From assembly GCA_027065695.1 (NCBI GenBank), contig JAMONP010000056.1, forward strand, positions 52,501-89,499: a stretch of 36,999 nt of DNA, given 5' to 3'. The notes under the pieces were generated by a model. That model saw nothing but the letters and a program-made list of their open reading frames with translations. It did not search any database and was not told the DNA's origin. Position numbers and translations under genes: made by a program. Shown here piece after piece: positions 34,937 to 36,999 of this stretch (positions are counted from its first letter, which is position 1; each line of letters opens with the position of its first letter). The DNA is from Desulfuromonadales bacterium (GTDB lineage: Bacteria > Desulfobacterota > Desulfuromonadia > Desulfuromonadales > BM103).

Positions 34937-34967
34937 ATTATAACTTGTATGGTGTTGATTTTGCCAA
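34937..34967 (-). promoter_or_regulatory. Candidate promoter of the surface-protein operon
   Basis: On the minus strand TTGGCA (34967-34962) and a perfect TATAAT (34942-34937) are separated by 19 nt, longer than the usual 17. Transcription would start near 34930 and make a leader of about 400 nt that contains the riboswitch. The IS element begins only 7 bp upstream of the -35 box. Confidence 0.5.
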
Positions 34968-34974
34968 TTTAATC

Positions 34975-34993
34975 AGGGTTTGCTGATAAATAC
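34975..34993 (+). repeat. Left terminal inverted repeat of the IS
   Basis: AGGGTTTGCTGATAAATAC matches the inverse of 36646-36665 at 11 of the first 12 positions. Confidence 0.75.
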
Positions 34994-35096
34994 GCAACCT
35001 GTTGAAAACATTAGACAAAGTTCGTTCTTTTGTGCTAATATGTGCAAGGAAAACAGGTGGTTAGCTTTAAAACCCTTGCACATAGGTGGTCAAAAA

Positions 35097-36611
35097 ATGT
35101 ATCGAACGACACCTGACAATCAATTGGCCTTTGAAGACTTCTACCTGCCTTTCGGTGGCAAGCTCAGGAGCGATAACCGCTGGGTTCTCCTGGCGCGTAT
35201 GGTTCCTTGGGACACCGCCGAGGCCTTTTATGAAAAACAGTTTGCTCAAAGCGGTCAAGGTGCTCCGGCCAAGCCTGCTCGTGTTGCTCTTGGCGCCCTG
35301 ATCATCAAGGAGCGCCTTGGTGTCAGCGATGAAGAAGCGGTGGAGCAGATTCGTGAGAACCCATATCTGCAATACTTTCTCGGGTTCCATGAATTCCGCG
35401 ACGAGGCACCGTTCGATTCGTCAATGTTTGTTCATTTCCGCCATCGCTTCAACCTGGATCAACTCAACCAGATCAATGAAGCGCTTGTCCGTGCCGAGCA
35501 AACAGAAGCCAAGCGTGATGATGAACCACCTCCCGAAGATGATGATTCGGATGGGAACACATCTTCAAAGAGCAACAACGGTAAACTGATTGTCGATGCG
35601 ACCTGCACTCCCGCTGACATCCGTTATCCAACTGACATCAGCTTGCTCAACGAAGCCCGAGAGAAGAGTGAGCAAATCATCGATATTCTTTTCGAGCCGC
35701 TGAAAGGTCAGCAACGCAAGCCGCGTACCTATCGAAAAAAAGCGCGTCGCCTGTTTTTGGCGTACAGCAAAAGTCGCAAGCGTTCAACACGGCAGATTCG
35801 TAAAGTCCTGGGTCAACAGTTGCGTTTTCTCAAACGTAACCTCAATACCATTGGACAACTTGCCGACCAGACGTCGCTTACCCTGCTTGATCGCCGTCAA
35901 TACAAGAACCTGCTGGTGATTCAGGAACTTTATCGCCAACAACAGTGGATGTATGAGAATCGCTGCCGTCGGATCAGCGGTCGGATTGTCAGTATCAGCC
36001 AACCACACGTCCGTCCGATTGTTCGCGGCAAAGCGTCTGCACCGACGGAATTCGGTGCCAAACTCTCAGCGAGCCTAGTCAATGGTTCCGTGTTTCTGGA
36101 TCGTCTTGACTGGGATCCTTTTAACGAGTCCGGTGATCTTATTGAGCAGATCAAAACCTATAAACAACGCTTCGGCTTCTATCCGGAATCAGTGCATTGC
36201 GATGCTATCTACCGAACACGTGATAACCGGCGGTTTTGCAAAAAATACGACATCAGAATGTCTGGGCCACCCTTGGGGCGTCCTCCGAAGAAAACCCCCG
36301 AGAACACGCAAGAACTGCGTAATAAAAAGCTCCAACAGCGCCAAGATGAACTTGACCGGATTCCCATTGAAGGGAAGTTTGGTCAGAGTAAACGCCGCTT
36401 CAGTTTGAACCGGGTCATGACCAAACTGGATGATACCAGTGAAACAGCCATCGCCATCGTCTTCATCGTAATGAATCTGGAGAAGTGGCTGCAAAAGCTT
36501 CTTTTTACTCTTTTATGGCGCTTGCGGCTATCGACAAAGTGGTCCTTACATGTCCTGCATACTTTTATGGGCCGTCTATTGTTGACCGGTCGCTCGTATT
36601 CGTTGGGTTGA
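35097..36611 (+). CDS. DDE transposase (DUF772/DDE_Tnp_1 type)
   Basis: 504 residues from the ATG at 35097 (AGGTGG about 8 nt upstream), opening MYRTTPDNQLAFEDFYLPFGGK. The N-terminal DUF772-type domain contains GALIIKERLGVSDEE and NPYLQYFLG. The catalytic triad is visible as D in IVDATCTPADIRYP, D in VHCDAIYRTRDNR and E in IEGKFGQSKRRF. No frameshift interrupts it, so the element may be active. A longer frame from 34980 would start inside the terminal repeat and is not preferred. The final 40 residues after MNLEKW are weakly conserved. Confidence 0.93.
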   Translation: MYRTTPDNQLAFEDFYLPFGGKLRSDNRWVLLARMVPWDTAEAFYEKQFAQSGQGAPAKPARVALGALIIKERLGVSDEEAVEQIRENPYLQYFLGFHEFRDEAPFDSSMFVHFRHRFNLDQLNQINEALVRAEQTEAKRDDEPPPEDDDSDGNTSSKSNNGKLIVDATCTPADIRYPTDISLLNEAREKSEQIIDILFEPLKGQQRKPRTYRKKARRLFLAYSKSRKRSTRQIRKVLGQQLRFLKRNLNTIGQLADQTSLTLLDRRQYKNLLVIQELYRQQQWMYENRCRRISGRIVSISQPHVRPIVRGKASAPTEFGAKLSASLVNGSVFLDRLDWDPFNESGDLIEQIKTYKQRFGFYPESVHCDAIYRTRDNRRFCKKYDIRMSGPPLGRPPKKTPENTQELRNKKLQQRQDELDRIPIEGKFGQSKRRFSLNRVMTKLDDTSETAIAIVFIVMNLEKWLQKLLFTLLWRLRLSTKWSLHVLHTFMGRLLLTGRSYSLG

Positions 36612-36645
36612 CCACGCGCCTTGTGCGACGCTGTAGGCCGCGAAT

Positions 36646-36665
36646 GTACTTATTCAGCAAGCCCT
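36646..36665 (-). repeat. Right terminal inverted repeat of the IS
   Basis: Read inward from 36665, AGGGCTTGCTGAATAAGTAC mirrors the left end at 34975-34993. Confidence 0.75.
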
Positions 36666-36767
36666 ATTTAGTAAGGCATAGTGGCAACATAACGTCTCAC
36701 CCCAGCCACACCCCTCGGCAGCTTGTCCTGATGCACTTGATGCGACGTTACCTCGATCCCTATCTGC

Positions 36768-36866
36768 TTAGCCTAAAGCCTCAATGATGCCCTCAGTATG
36801 CTTTCTAGCGGCCGGGTCGTCCTGGTCCTCAATGGTCACCGTGAATGTCAGATTGTATGTGCTCAT
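36768..36866 (-). CDS. Possible 32-residue small protein
   Basis: The ATG at 36866 has a good ribosome binding site (GGGAG, 6 nt away). The peptide begins MSTYNLTFTVTIEDQDDPAA and ends GIIEALG, with a beta-strand-like N-terminus, an acidic turn and an amphipathic helix. I do not recognise it. It could be a genuine small protein or a truncated remnant of a gene near the IS insertion. No neighbouring gene on this strand is visible within the window. Confidence 0.4.
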   Translation of the reverse strand: MSTYNLTFTVTIEDQDDPAARKHTEGIIEALG

Positions 36867-36936
36867 CACTTCTCCCTCACATATGGCGAACAGCTGACTT
36901 CGGATCCACTTGCCGATACCGAAGAACTCAACCACT

Positions 36937-36976
36937 ATGCACTAAAGTGCATAGGTTCCTTGGGGACTAAAGTCCC
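36937..36976. repeat. Tandem pair of palindromes with ACTAAAGT core
   Basis: ATGCACTAAAGTGCAT (36937-36952) and GGGACTAAAGTCCC (36963-36976) each have perfect arms around an AA centre and share the core ACTAAAGT. They lie 10 bp apart near the right edge, outside any gene. Paired palindromes of this look often belong to REP arrays linked with RAYT transposases. Confidence 0.6.
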
Positions 36977-36999
36977 TAATCTAGTTTAAAGTCCTCTGT

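Larger units (their letters stand above)
34975..36665 (+). mobile_element. Complete IS element with DDE transposase (IS5/IS1182-like)
   Basis: The ends are imperfect inverted repeats: AGGGTTTGCTGATAAATAC at 34975-34993 and, read inward from the right, AGGGCTTGCTGAATAAGTAC at 36665-36646 (one substitution in the first 12 nt, then a one-base indel). Between them is one intact transposase gene. I could not see a convincing target-site duplication beside the two ends. The exact IS family is a guess from the transposase. Confidence 0.8.

Noticed and set aside
34960-36680. Target-site duplication of the IS
   Set aside because: Flanks (TTTAATC on the left and ATTTAGT on the right) do not give a matching direct repeat at the inferred ends.
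36485-36787. Plus-strand frame overlapping the transposase end
   Set aside because: It runs across the IS right end into flanking DNA, which is not expected of a real gene, and has no recognised motif.
1-36999. CRISPR array, tRNA or rRNA genes
   Set aside because: No regularly spaced repeats, and no cloverleaf or rRNA-like stretches, were seen by eye on either strand.

Overview
The window reads as a chromosomal segment of a Gram-negative, probably anaerobic deltaproteobacterium of the Desulfuromonadales type (Geobacter/Desulfuromonas relatives). This is inferred from the gene content: an NtrY/NtrX pair next to lpxC, ruvC-ruvA-ruvB with yebC, a DUF362 ferredoxin-like protein, bacteriohemerythrin, a BON-tailed cytidylate-kinase-like protein, and a GEMM-I riboswitch of the kind known from Geobacter. 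I saw no rRNA, tRNA or CRISPR array.

Positions 1-16.5 kb are mostly housekeeping genes on the minus strand. In order of transcription (right to left) they are: glpX; a cytidylate-kinase-like/BON fusion; yebC-ruvC-ruvA-ruvB; a 773-residue protein of unknown function; queH and a patatin-like phospholipase; a small phasin-like coiled-coil protein and a UbiB/AarF kinase; lpxC with its terminator; and ntrY followed by ntrX, which runs off the left edge. Positions 16.7-19.4 kb carry plus-strand genes: rhodanese, glycerophosphodiester phosphodiesterase, MidA-like methyltransferase and a NifU-type Fe-S scaffold. A short minus block follows (bacteriohemerythrin, DUF362 ferredoxin, lipase), then plus-strand xerC and a 2-Cys peroxiredoxin whose promoter is framed by an inverted repeat. 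A strong bidirectional terminator at 23.9 kb closes this part.

The most interesting region is 23.9-35.0 kb on the minus strand. Five consecutive genes encode exported proteins: a choice-of-anchor-L/GEVEDY/DUF11 protein, three smaller DUF11-type proteins, and a 1979-residue protein combining DUF11 domains, an OmpA peptidoglycan-binding domain and a large C-terminal outer-membrane beta-barrel. Upstream of the first gene lies a leader of about 400 nt. It contains a well-formed GEMM-I riboswitch aptamer followed by an intrinsic terminator. At the position equivalent to Vc2 G20 the aptamer has A, the signature of the GEMM-Ib subclass that senses 3',3'-cGAMP (cAMP-GMP) in Geobacter. The window therefore appears to hold a second-messenger-controlled operon for a cell-surface apparatus. 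The ligand and the function of the proteins are inferences.

A complete IS element (34975-36665, intact DDE residues, imperfect terminal inverted repeats) sits only a few bases upstream of the likely promoter of this operon. Beyond it are a possible 32-residue minus-strand ORF and two adjacent palindromes with a shared ACTAAAGT core. Several dispersed palindromic repeats occupy the intergenic gaps elsewhere.
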